The position numbers were made by a program, and so were the translations under genes. From Hippophae tibetana (Eukaryota; Streptophyta; Magnoliopsida; Rosales; Elaeagnaceae): 64,000 nt of DNA. The notes under the pieces were generated by a model that was given only the letters and a program-made list of their open reading frames with translations, was not told the origin of the DNA and ran no database searches. Positions 50,324-61,930 of the stretch are shown here, in pieces (positions within the stretch are counted from its first letter, which is position 1; each line of letters starts with the position of its first letter). The stretch is taken from the NCBI GenBank assembly GCA_037013495.1, contig CM072803.1, positions 22,155,501-22,219,500 of the forward strand, written 5' to 3'.

Positions 50324-50748
50324 ACGAATGGGCACGGGTACGTGCGGTGACGGTTTTTGATATAACCGTCCCCGAATCGAATTATAAAACCTATAACCGA
50401 AATCGCCCGAAAACCGTTACGATTTGGGGATGGTTTTTTACCCGCGGATAACGGTTTGGGACGGTTATGAAAAAAACCAAAAAAAAAACCGAAATATATA
50501 TATAATTTAATTTATTAAATATATATATAATTAATTTTTTATTTATAATTTAATTTATTAAATATAATTAATTTCGGGTACGAGCGGATACGGTTTTTAG
50601 TATAACCGTAACCGAACCGTAACCGTTGTTTCATATTCAGTTTTTACCCGAAACTGTCCTCGTCCCCGAAATTTATCGATTAAAAACCGAACCGCTGGTT
50701 CGGATAACCGCGGATAACCAAACCCGCGGTTTTTTTGCCCATCCCCAG
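50324..50748. mobile_element. hAT-type MITE, copy 1
   Basis: The 425-bp element is bounded by near-identical 8-mers TCATAGGT (50316-50323) and TCATCGGT (50749-50756). The left end has CGAATGGGCACGGGT. The right end in reverse complement is CTGGGGATGGGCAAAAA, the kind of GATGGGCA terminus common in plant hAT MITEs. The interior is made of ACCGT, CCGCGG and ACCCG words around an AT-rich centre. An 8-bp duplication fits hAT. No coding frame. Confidence 0.7.
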
Positions 50749-50756
50749 TCATCGGT

Positions 50757-52089
50757 AAAGGGAAAGAAACTTTTTTAATCTTTTCGATTTCATATTATCA
50801 TTTAAAAATAAAAATAAAAAGAAATAGAGAAAAACATGTTAACTTTAATTATTTAATATAATTTTATTTTTATTTATAATAAAAAATATATATTTATTTT
50901 CATATTATGTTAAAAAAAATAAAAAAATAAAAATATTTATTTATGTTTAAAAAAATAAACATATTTTTTTTATTAAGGTTATATATATAATTTTATAAAT
51001 AAAGTATATTATATCATATAATTAAACATATTATTAAGTTAAATTTTATTACATTATTTAAAATTTTCTTAATTTCATGTAATTCTTTACCTAAATGGAG
51101 TGTATTTGCTAAAAAAAATTTATCTATTTTATTTAAATATTACAAATAAATTATAAAACTCACATTTTATGAAATAATATATAAGTTTTAAATACATATT
51201 TTTGAAACAATATATATATAATTTACGTACATATGATAACTATCCAAGATTGTTAATAGATAAAAAAAATAAAATTAAAATTAACAATATGAGTGAGTTA
51301 GAAAGACCTTGGATATAAAAATAAATAAAAAAATTGAGGATAAAAAGAGTAAACTTCAAAGCTAAAAATAGAATAGTAATACTATTTAAATAAAATACAC
51401 ATTATTATTTATCATGCTACTGTTACAATTAATTGATACTAATTTTATGCACTGTTAACCTAACAACATATATCCTTTCATTTTGAGATTATTTTTTAGA
51501 CTTAATAAAGTCTATATAGCAAAAGAAAGTACAACAATACCAAATTTTCTATAAAAGTACAAATAAACAAAAAAATAATTATAACAAATACAATAGGTTT
51601 AAAAATAACCCCAAACCCTTACCTAAGATATATAGATTTTTTTTTATTAAAAAGAATCTGTATACTTTATCTCATATTATTGGATAATGTTATACAATTG
51701 TTTTTTATTAAAAGCACATTAAAAAAAATTATTTAATAAATGAAAATTACAAAGATGAGATTCAAAGAAAGTAATTATCTTTTACCTTTTAGAATAAAAT
51801 AACAAATTCCAAACAATAAAGATAATAATTAAAAAAATAACAAAACCAAATTTTCTTTCTTTTTTATTTTTTTTTTAGATTTTCTACTTCGCTTTTTTGA
51901 TATGGAATTGAAAAGTTAATTCTTTTACTCAATTAAATAATATTTATTGCCAAAAAACAATAAAATGAGCATGGAAGAAGTCTAAAATTTAAGCATTAAT
52001 AATTGATGCATTAATAATATAATTATTAAAAAATAACTATATCAAATTTTTCAAGACCATAAATAATAGCTTTGAATTCCCTAACATTG
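50757..52089. other. AT-rich intergenic DNA
   Basis: No gene, RNA or defined repeat is recognised. The stretch consists of poly-A/T and TA-rich runs, with nothing resembling an exon. Confidence 0.6.
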
Positions 52090-53776
52090 TAACTTTGCAC
52101 CTTTTAATGTAAGTGTCATACTAACATCCACCATTGTTTTAATTTCAAGAAAACATTTGTGACCTGATACTTAGAAGGTAAAGAGTAAAACCATTGAAAA
52201 TGACTAATATAATCAACAATTAAAAAATACATTTTATTATGCACATATTGTATAAATGATCACCTCAAAATGTCTATTTATTATTTGTTGGACTTACCAA
52301 TCTCACATGATTCATATACATAATTAATTGAGGTTGTATCTATGTTGTTTGTAGATAATATTCTTTGTAGAATAGGATTTGACACATGACACGACCTCTT
52401 ATACTACACAGAAGTAGTGGTTAAGAAAGTCATACGTGAAGTTCATGATGTCTTAGATGCAATGGATTTGTTCGTGGAGTGATCTCCAATAAAGAACACC
52501 ATCTTATACAATCTCAATTAAATGGACCTTTAAGAACTATCTTTCTCGAAATTTTATCCTTCATATAAAAAATATATGAGTAAAACTCAATGTAAATATC
52601 ATTATCTTGATACAATTCATAAGTAGACATTAAATTGATAGTAATATAAAGAGTATAAAAATACTTATTAAATAAGGATATATATCATATTCGCTAAAAG
52701 AAACAATTAAAACAAAATCACCATTATTTATTGTGACACCATCATTAATTACTAAGATATGGTGTATGATTGACAAAATTTGAGTCATCATAAATGAGAT
52801 GATAAGTAACACATATGTCAAGAACCCTAGCATTATCATTACCACTAGAAGAAGTAGTAACATAGGTAGAGGTTTGAGACTTGTTATCCTGGGACTGATT
52901 CCTAGAGTTTCCAACAAGATTATTGATTCGCTAACAAGTTGAAACAACATATCCCATCTTGCTACATAATTGACATTGTACATTTTTTTTCTGGCCTTTA
53001 CCTTGACATTTTTAGCCTTTACCTCTAGCACGATCACAAGAGAATTATTTTTCTTGAGCATTAAATTAAGCAGTGATAGATCGATGATCACCATAACCAC
53101 CAATATTCATAGCACTTATCTTGGCCAAATTTGCTTGAAAGATTTGTTGCTGCAAACAATATTCAAACACAATAAGTTTGCTATGAAACTTCTCAACAGT
53201 AATAGAACTAACCTAACCAATGATATAACATATAAGCATATTATAGCGATGATTTAATTGAGTAATGACAAACAAGATTAAATCTTTACATGGAATAGAT
53301 TCACATAGCTCCAAGACCATTAGCCAAAGTTTTGAAAGACATAACATAATAATAAACAATGAGACATTTGTTCTTGATTATTTATAATTGTGGTCGTAAT
53401 TCTATTACTCATAATTGAGTATATGAAAAAAACACATCTTCATATATTTTTTAAAATTTACCAGCAATTTTAGTTCGAGTTAGATAACCAAAGAACTATG
53501 ATATGATTGAATTATAGATCTAATTTCAAATAGCTAGTGTTATTGGTAAGACTTCAAACTACATAAACAGTGAGGAACACTCAAAGAACTATTTAGTGCC
53601 ATCAAATATATTCCTCCACTCCATAAATAATAAGCACAAATAGTAACTGCTCCTCTCATATTAGAAAATGGAATGGTCAAGCTTGATTGGAGAAGAAAAA
53701 TTCACTAGAAGAATAATTGTATCTTTAGTGGAGATATTTATACCAAAATTAGATTGAGAATTCATCTTTAATTAAA
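52090..53776 (-). pseudogene. Degenerate copia gag-protease-integrase fragment
   Basis: On the minus strand from 53776 an ATG opens MNSQSNFGINISTKDT, a gag-like start. Near 53090-52920 follow QANLAKISAMNIGGYGDH and a CxxC..H..C knuckle remnant (QLCSKMGYVVSTC). Near 52840-52750 a protease-zone remnant reads ARVLDICVTYHLIYD and FVNHTPYLS. Near 52230-52150 an integrase core fragment reads VDYISHFQWFYSLPSKYQVTNVFLKLKQ with frame breaks. Reverse transcriptase and RNase H are absent. A degenerate primer binding site (TTGTATCAGAGTT in minus sense, near 53888-53900) lies upstream. The 5' part of an old copia element is thus left, heavily mutated. Confidence 0.7.
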
Positions 53777-53904
53777 CAAAGATTAATGAGAAAAAGAAAG
53801 CACGATAAAGAACAATATTTACTAGATGACTCAAAAACTCATAAATTAAGAAGATTAGTAAGAATTCTTAAAAATCTTATAATATAAACTCTGATACAAT
53901 TCAA

Positions 53905-54419
53905 ATAAACAAAATAAGATTGTATATATAAATATAACAATTATAAAATATATATAGTGTGTTAGTTACTAATTAACCATTAAGATAATTACATGTAAAT
54001 TACATTTAACTAATTGTTAATAATTTGTGTGATATTATTTATTAAGTTGATGTTATAAAATGTGAATATAATTTTAGAATCAATTTGTTTTTTCTAATTA
54101 TTTTAATTTTACTTTCTAAATTTAACATTTAATTGACCATTTTAAGTCTTCTTTTTAATAACAAGGTTAATAAGAGTTAATATAATAAAAAAGTTATTAT
54201 TATAAATTGTGAAAATTTCTTATTTTTTAATTCAATAAATCTTATGGGTTTTATCATATTTATCAATAATATTTTATTAAAATTATGGTTCGTTTAACTG
54301 TGCGATCTTAATGCACACCGTCAGACAAAATTATATCTCAAGTTTAAAATATTTATAGCAATTTTCAATTAAAAATACTCAAAATCAAAACGGTTTAGAT
54401 TTTAGCAACGAAAAATGAC
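53905..54419. other. AT-rich spacer, possible LTR remnant next to 53900
   Basis: The first part may be the 5' LTR of the degenerate copia fragment, since it adjoins the primer-site-like motif, but no partner LTR is present to prove it. The rest is AT-rich DNA with nothing recognised. Confidence 0.4.
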
Positions 54420-55129
54420 AAATTAGGAGAGGACACGTTGCAGCTTAGGTCAAGCATAAAGTTCTTCTCAAGACTTCGGCAACCTATTTAAAATCCAAAC
54501 CTTCGAAGAAACTTTACCCGCCAATTTATCTCCAAAACGTGAGATTCATTTACTCAGCGAAATTCCCAATTTCGTTACCTCGTTGTTAAAGAAGGTAGAA
54601 GATTTTCTCCGATTATCGATCTCATGTTCTATGAATATTCCTTTACTCTTATTCTCTTGTTGATCGAAATAGCGAAGTTCTTTGTGCAGATTTGACGAGG
54701 TGGTTCTGAGAATTCTCGAAGAAGAAGCTTATATTTCAAAAGATGCGAAATATTCAATAGAGATCTAATCGATCTTGCTAGAGTTTATGAGATCCGAATC
54801 TCCTTCTGTCTTACGTGAAATCTCGGAGAAGACTGTCTAGCAGAAGCTTCTGGTTCTCGAATTTCTCGTCCGAGCTCTTGCTCGTATAGGCGACGTCGGG
54901 GTATACACACAGTAGGAATTCTAATCATCAATCTAATATAAATTTTCATATAAATGATCATGCAGTAAACAATATTGTGAATTTCTTTGGATAAGTTTGC
55001 TTGCACACGAAGAATTTATGCCTGAAATTTTTGCGGTTGAAGTATTGTTCATGTGAATCATGTCATATAGTATCGATTGTGGATTTCTTGATGATTTTTG
55101 GCTGGGCTTGAAATTGTTTTAGTAGATGA
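54420..55129 (+). other. Transcript-like non-coding island
   Basis: Composition changes abruptly to that of a gene. A TATTTAAAA box-like word lies near 54487, after TTTACCCGCCAATTT at about 54514 comes mixed sequence typical of a 5' leader, and TTTGTGCAG at about 54689 looks like a splice acceptor after a possible intron. The only frames are very short (for example ATG at 54788, MRSESPSVLREISEKTV). It could be the first exon of a gene lost by the copia and TIR insertions just downstream, or a non-coding RNA. I do not recognise it. Confidence 0.35.
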
Positions 55130-55440
55130 TGTAAGGAGGTTCTAGATATTATTCAAAGCTATGCCACGTCATCAATTATGTTGTAACTAACTTTAGATTG
55201 AAGAAGTTTCGTACGAGCCAGATCATATATACAGTAGTGCTCCGTCATTAGTGTATCTGCGGTCAAAGTCTTAATAATAGAATTCTGTAGTATGTTATCT
55301 GTTTTTTATGGTATTAGAGCTACGATCTGTTAGGGTTTCAAGTTCTTCTTGAAGGTTCAGCTATGGCTTCAAAGCAAAACAACTAGAATAGTGACAATCT
55401 CATGTTTATGTCATATTATTTCGATCCTGGTCTTTTTGAT
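55130..55440 (+). mobile_element. Copia LTR fragment with primer binding site and gag start
   Basis: TGTAAGGAGGTTCTAG at 55130 starts an LTR-like stretch of about 180 bp. TGGTATTAGAGC at 55309-55320 is a primer binding site. An ATG at 55363 opens MASKQNN, then a stop, then NSDNLMFMSYY, as in copia gag starts. The rest of the element is missing. Confidence 0.55.
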
Positions 55441-55620
55441 GATATTTGAATCTCTTGAATTTTTGTAAGTAGATGATCTGTGGAGATATACTTCCTTTAA
55501 CAGTGTGCATCAATTCCTGATGTTGATTGATGCGGTTGATTTAGCCGTATATAGATTAGTGCTCAATCCTTAAACAGTTTGTACTTTGTTCGGAAACAGT
55601 GCTCTATAGTTGCTGGTTTT

Positions 55621-56314
55621 AATATTACTCGCTATTTCATTCCTATTTCAATTTTTTTCAATTTTATCTCAACTACAAATATAACCTAAAACTCAAAATC
55701 TTAAATCACAAATCATTAACTCTAAACCCTAAAATTTATTTAGAAAAATAATAATTTTAACCCAAAATTTTAATCCAAAACCTTAAGATATATTTAGAAA
55801 AATAGTAATTTTAATCATAAACCTTAACTCACAAATATAGCCTTAAATCTCAAATCATATAACCTTAAATCCTAAATCCTGAAACTCTAAAACTTATTTA
55901 GAAAAATAATAATTTTAACCCTAAATCTTAACTCACAAATATAACCCTAAACCCCAAATCGCAAATCTTAAATCCCTAAATTCTTAAATTCCAAATCTCA
56001 AACCTGAAAACCTGAAAACTCTAAACCCTATTTAGAAAAATAATCATTTTAATAATATATTTTCTTTTCAAGTAATAATTATTTAGAAAAATAATGATTT
56101 CAATAATATATTTTTTCTTACAAATATAATAATTAAATAATATTATTTAAATTTTACTGAATATAAGAGTATTAAGATAAAATATAGTATTTTTTATTTC
56201 ATTCCTGATGTAAACAAAATATTGATTCTTTTTTTTATTCCAATTGTTAAACTAAATAAAATTGTTTTCATTCTTATTCTTATTTTCATTCCGATTTCAT
56301 TCTGTGAAACAAAC
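55621..56314. mobile_element. TIR element with telomere-motif-rich interior, copy 2
   Basis: The interior again consists of diverged CCCTAAA, CCTAAAT and CCCAAAT words divided by TTTAGAAAAATAATAATTTT near 55740, 55793, 55900 and 56031. The right half (AAGTAATAATTATTTAGAAA, AATAATGATTTCAATAATA, ATTTAAATTTTACTGAATATA) parallels 28495-28610 closely. The right end, ATTCTGTGAAACAAAC, matches the right TIR of copy 1. The left TIR is missing, so this copy is 5'-truncated. Confidence 0.65.
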
Positions 56315-57863
56315 GTCACCTAAGAGAATCGTAAGGCAAAATTCACGTACAATTTTAAGGTATGATATATTTGTTATGGTAATGTTAAAAGATATTTTAG
56401 ATAGAAATAATTTTGGGAAGAATTACTTCTATTAACGAATAAAATGTGATTTTTGATACCCAAAAAGATCAACCAATCCTGTTAAAACCATAGTGGTAGA
56501 GAAGAGACTTAAATATGCAACTCAAACAATGTGAAATGAATCCCTTTGGTTTCTTTGAAAGGCACACAAGATCAACCCATAAACTACTGTTAAAACAACA
56601 GTTGCAGGAAAGTGACTTAAATGTGCAAACACACACGCACTCAACACAAATCCCTTTTATTTATTTGAAAAACACATAAAATCAACAGACCCCTATCTTA
56701 CCCATACACTTATGAGTAAAAATTACTAAGCATATATTCCCATTTCTTTTCTTCGTTACTTTAAAAAAAGAGTATGTCATTAAAGCCTATGACAGGCTTA
56801 TTATTGCACTTGTACTAAAGTGATAAGAATGGAAATTAGGTGAGTAAAGATAATGGTAATAGACATATCACATTTTTGACAACACAATAACTTACACTCG
56901 AAATTAAGTGTGTTAAAAAATGAAATTCATTTGAACCCATATTTAAGAGTAATATCTATGATTTGTCGATCTATTCATCCTTCGTTATTGGAGTTGTCAA
57001 AACTCTGATAATATTAATGAACGTATTTACAAAATAAAAAATTATTTATGAACATTTGTTAAAATAACTATTAAGTCAAAGTGAAAGAACTCCTTGAAAG
57101 AAGCTATCTCATGTAATATTCCCCTAAAGGAAAAGAGTCCAACGCCATCTTGGATTTTTTTTTTAATCCCTATTCTGAATCTTAATATCCAAAGCATGTG
57201 AAAAGTTTGAGAGTATTTACAAGAGAGTTTTGAATATTTATTTACCTAATATGCATCACTTAAGACTCCAAATGAATCAAAATATTGCATTCGATTCAAG
57301 TAAAAACAAGTATGTTAGTACAGCCTTTGATCTAAAAATCGAAAAAAAAGTTGCAAAAATCACCATTCTAAGGGAGCCGAGCTTTGGATTAAAAATGATA
57401 TTAAAAAATTTCACTGTTTTAAAAAAATAGATTAATTAAAACAAAATAAGTTATTTGATATTTTAATTAAATTATTATTTTTAAAGTAATATTTTAATAT
57501 AAAAATACTAAAATAATATAACTAATTAGCCATTCTTTTTTTCAGAGTTAAAATATTAAATGATCATATTTATAATATAAATAATTAAATGATACATATA
57601 ACATTATCTAGAGAACTCTATAACACTTTTTCTAAGCTTAAATAACCCAAAAAGGTGGAGTGTGGCCCTATAGACTTTATTTAGGGTGGCCCGTTTCAGT
57701 TCCCTTATAAATTCTTCTTCGTTGATGAGGAGTAATGGCAAACACCTAGTATTAATCAATGTACATTAATTAATCAACCTAATTAGAATAGAAACAAGAA
57801 AACAGTCAAGAAAGCTCCACTAAAAAGAAGACTAGTCTCTCATATTACAATCGAAATAATTCG
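56315..57863. other. Spacer downstream of the GATA gene
   Basis: No gene is recognised. At 56460-56700 there are two loosely repeated stretches (AACCCATAAACTACTGTTAA; AAAGGCACACAAGATCAACC versus AAAACACATAAAATCAAC). The end near 57650-57863 is probably the GATA 3' UTR. The frame at 57230-57430 has no family features. Confidence 0.45.
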
Positions 57864-60566
57864 TCATCTAACTGAATTTCCTAGCTGGGGTGATGACAAA
57901 GTGCTTACATTGGCCCTAGGGGTCACCTGAATAGTATTGTTCCTCATCTCTATAACCTTCTTGTGAGAATTAGAGTGCACCGAAGGAATGAAGGTTGGAC
58001 TTGCAGCTGGACGATACTCTGGAAATAGTCGACCAGATCTATACCGTACTCCACATGCATTGCACAATGTCTTTGGTCCCATGGGTCCTTCTCGCCATTG
58101 TGGAGTGCTAGTCACCTCACAGTGCATGCATTTCTTTGTCTCGCCGCATTCCTGTGTGGACTGTTTTCTCATCTCTACACTTGAGAGGTGTAACAGATTC
58201 CTTTTCTTCTGTTTTCTCTTGACGTGCTTGGATCTCTTCTCGGTAAGAATAGAATCTGATTCTGATTCTGAGACAGCTAATGAATACATTTTTTCTGATG
58301 CTGATGAGGCCGGTGAGACAAAAGGCAAAGTGAATTGCTTGTTGAAGCGTGGGAGACGTGTACGCTTGCTTCGGGCACGCTTCACTGCAATTTGAGGCTT
58401 GGTTTCAAAGCCTCTTGAGTTCTCGACAGAGTGGGAACTGCTGTTCTCAAGTATGGACACTGGACTTGAGGTCTTGAATGGGAACTTATATTTGACATCT
58501 GAAGACTCGTCACTGAGAGGAGCACTACTGCTAGATGTAGTTTCAGTTGATTGTTTTAGTTGTGAAGTCCTGCTATACTGAACACCAGAATAAAAAGACA
58601 AGAAGATCAGAGCAGAATAGACATTTTGATTTTAATCGTAATTAAAATCGCACAAATGAAATTAATAACAAGACTCAAATAAAAAAAAACACTACTATAA
58701 ATCACGAAAATATCTCAAAACACAATTGACTTGGCATATCATTGGATACTACTCTTATGATCCAACTATAATATTAATCACATTCTACCTGTAATTTAAG
58801 ATACAATTAGGAACGGCAAAAAACACCACGGGTTCCTTTATCCATAGGTTGGGTTATCCACGGTTGTTCGCACCGTCAATTCGATTTTTATTCGATAAAT
58901 TTTGACAACGATTTTTATTCAATAAATTTTGAAAACGAGTATGATTTCGGGTAAAAATCGGACATGAAGCAATGAGTACGATTCAGATACAATTATACTG
59001 ATAAATGTACCTGCTCGTAACTAAAATTGATTATATTTATTAAATTAAATTATATATTAATTAATAATTAAGATTTATTGATTTTTTGTGTAGGCAGGTA
59101 TATAAAAAAAATTAAAAAAAATTGGAAAAACGGTTTTCTTTTTGTATTTTTTAATAACGGTCACAAACCGTTACCCACGGGTAAAAAACCATTCCCAAAT
59201 AGTATCAGTTTTTGGGTGGTTTTGGATACATATTTTATAATTTGATTCGACGACAATTATATCAATAACCGTTCTCATCTGTACCAATACCAATCTCTAG
59301 ATACAATCACAAATAAATGTGTTATTAACATCTAAATAAAAATTATCACAAACAAAAATTAGATCAAACTTATAACTATAAAAATAATACACCTCAAGTT
59401 TGCATATTTTTACTACAAAAAAAAAATCTCCAACACATAAATTTAACATCGAATGATGTTTAAATTAAAATCTGATTAATTAAACCCATTTGATATTAAT
59501 CTCTAATTAATTGGAACCCATTCAATAATTATTGAGATATTATTTTTATTATTATAAGTTTTAGAAGAGTTATTTTATGTAACTTTTCAAAGCAATTTCA
59601 CCACCATTGCAAAAATGATGTAAAGAAAGGAATTCGAGAACCAAAATACCAACTGATTACTATTTGACATATTTGTTAGACTTGCTACACTAGAATAACT
59701 CAAGATGAATACATGATTAGAGCTTGCATTATGAAATCTTTTTATCAAACAGATAGGAGAGATGATTCTAATATCTAGAGCAATGATTTATCAAATTAAT
59801 AAAATATTTGGATTAAATTTTAATTTTTATCAAAATTGCTCTTAAATAAGGCTTATCCATATCATGGAAAGAAATTGTCTTGTCATGGTAAGCATTACAA
59901 CGATAATGAATATTAGTAGTAAATCTTCTTAAACTAGGTTAATGCCTTCCCACACTAATATCATATCAAGATTTTTTACTAAAATTGTTTTAAGATAAAG
60001 CTTACCATTATTATGGTAAGATATTACCTTATTATGATAAGTTTTACCACGAAAATGGACGCCAAAAGTCTTCTCAAATTGGGTCAATGTGTCCATTCAC
60101 GACAATGCTTCACCACGAATTCTATTTTTTTATTAAAATTGCTCTAAGATACGTGTGATAAGACCATGATAAATCTTCATTCCGAGTTATTTTGGGTATT
60201 TTTTTTGCAAAACGTCCGTGGTTAATAACATTAACAACTTCACCAAAAAGAACATACTTTTCACATGCACAACATTTTCAGTTCACATACACCATTACAT
60301 TTGAGTCACATCATCTAAAGATTATAACTACGTAAACAACTCACCGGACTATGGAAGCTTCTATGAAGTTTCAAGGTTTCGGATGGAGGACCAGTCAAAA
60401 TATCCATGGATGGAGGTTCAAGACATTGGAACTTAGCATTCCAATCTTCTGCACCAGCATTAACATCAACATCTTCCAATGGAAAATCCAAACTCTCAAT
60501 AACTTTGTCAAAGAACTCCTCTGACACCCCATTGAAATTCTCATCAAAGAACCAAGAACCAGCCAT
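57864..60566 (-). CDS. A-type (subfamily I) GATA transcription factor, GATA10/11-like
   Basis: Two coding exons on the minus strand, 60566-60345 and 58577-57864, join in phase 0 to a 311-residue protein. Exon 1 encodes an acidic N-terminus, [20 protein letters not shown] followed by FPLEDVDV, as in plant GATA10/11-type proteins. Exon 2 encodes a serine-rich region, a basic patch ([18 protein letters not shown]) and a single class IV zinc finger with the plant spacing C-x2-C-x18-C-x2-C (CMHC ... CNAC, about residues 228-252) followed by [19 protein letters not shown]. The finger binds WGATAR sites in the nucleus; that is family knowledge. An AG acceptor (ACAG then ATT before the ATG) suggests a further intron in the 5' UTR. 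The 1767-bp coding intron contains a hAT-type MITE and a tandem repeat. The exact GATA number is uncertain. Confidence 0.92.
58808..59299. mobile_element. hAT-type MITE in the GATA intron, copy 2
   Basis: The element starts TAGGAACGGCAAAA and ends CCAATCTCTA, whose reverse complement TAGAGATTGG is a loose inverted repeat. It is flanked by the perfect 8-mer GATACAAT (58800-58807 and 59300-59307). The interior shares ACGGTT, ACCCACGGGTAAAAAACC and the TTAAATTAAATTATATATTAATT centre type with the element at 50324-50748, in the opposite orientation. Confidence 0.75.
59832..60150. repeat. About 150-bp tandem repeat in the GATA intron
   Basis: Three starts of the same unit are seen: AAAATTGCTCTTAAATAAGG at 59832, AAAATTGTTTTAAGATAAAG at 59981 and AAAATTGCTCTAAGATACG at 60135, so the period is 149-154 bp with about 2.1 copies. 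Shared inner parts are CTTATCC/CTTACC...ATGGTAAG, TTACAACGATAATG/TTACCACGAAAATG and GGGTCAATG/AGGTTAATG. Confidence 0.7.
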
Positions 60567-61930
60567 AATCTGTATTCACAATGTTATAGAGCGAAATACA
60601 TCAATAGTCATTTCAAAATTCAAAATCCATAAAATTCTACACCTTCATGACAAAGTCAAACAATCTAATTGTATACAAAGACATTCATTTATTATATTTT
60701 GAAAATAGTTGTTAAGATATGGCTATTTTTTTATTTTTTTAAAGGAAAAAAGTATCTCTGAGATTTGGTTTAATACTTAATTACCATATTAAGTAGGACT
60801 ACAAATAATACACACCGAGTAACATATTAAAACTAAACTTCTCCCAAAAAAAAAAAGACATCTCTATCTTTTTTTATTATCATTTTATTAAAAAGGGGAC
60901 TTTACTAAACAATACACGGGTTAAATTCGAATTTAAGTCCAAAATAATTTGACAGTGTCATAATACTGAATCATAAATCAATCTCTATATTTATCAATAA
61001 AAAATTCAATAATCTTAAAAAAATTCAGAATATTGCATCATCACACTCATAAAACTTTATAACTATAAAAATAACATACTTATATCTAACTTATATATTT
61101 TTACTAAAATAAATTTCCAGTACAAAATTTTTAAAAATTTAATGTTGTCTAGTTGAAGACCAATTGTAACATGCTCGATGTTATTAGGATCTTATTTATA
61201 TGGCTATAAGTCTTATGTAGTTATTTTATGTTATTAAAAAAAAAAGGCATTTAGAGCTAGACGGCACCGTTTAATAGAGCCAAAACGTCGTTATCCTTAT
61301 GTTGAATTAAATTATTGCAGTTGCACCTTCTTCTTTTTTTGAGTAAATATACTTCCATATATAACAATTAAATGCCTTAATTAAATCCCAAATATGGGTC
61401 TGTTTGGTAACAACGAAAATTTAACCAAAATAGAGAAAAGATAAGGAAAACCCAGAAAGCATTTCAAATTAACATGAAAAAATTCACAAAATTAAACCAA
61501 ATTAAGTGTTAGACAAACAACGACAAGCATATCAAACACCCATTTCCATTTCATGCTTCGTTCATTTCCAAATGGGCAACGCTTTCTTACATTTTCCTCT
61601 ACTTTCTCGATAACCAAACAAAAAAAGATGTTAAATATTCAAACTATAAAGAGAAAATACAAAATATGTAATATATTAGGTAGATAAATGGACCAAACCT
61701 TAGTCAAAACCTAGGGCCGGGCAAACCCTCCAAGAGGGACATTCACATTCAAAAGCTAGTTTTGAACAACCTCTGACATTCACAACACTGTGAGCTTCCG
61801 ACAGTTACAGTCTTACAGAGAAATGAAGAGAGAGAAAAGTGGGAACAAGTTGAAGACTGTAAAGAAGAAGAAGATGGGATTCTTGTGTATCTGTGTGTCT
61901 GGGATTGAAATTTTAGGTTTTCTTTTGTAC
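60567..61930 (-). promoter_or_regulatory. 5' UTR intron, leader and promoter region of the GATA gene
   Basis: On the minus strand TGAATACAG stands three bases before the start codon and fits a splice acceptor. A CT-rich block near 61850-61800 (TTCTTCTTCTTTACAG; TTTTCTCTCTCTTCATTTC) with TCTCTGTAAGACTG could be the non-coding first exon and its donor at about 61817. The intron would then be about 1.2 kb. The exact transcription start is not visible. Between 60720 and 61700 no other gene is recognised. Confidence 0.4.

Noticed and set aside
57230..57430. 66-residue plus-strand frame
   Set aside because: No promoter, no family features, and composition like the surrounding spacer.
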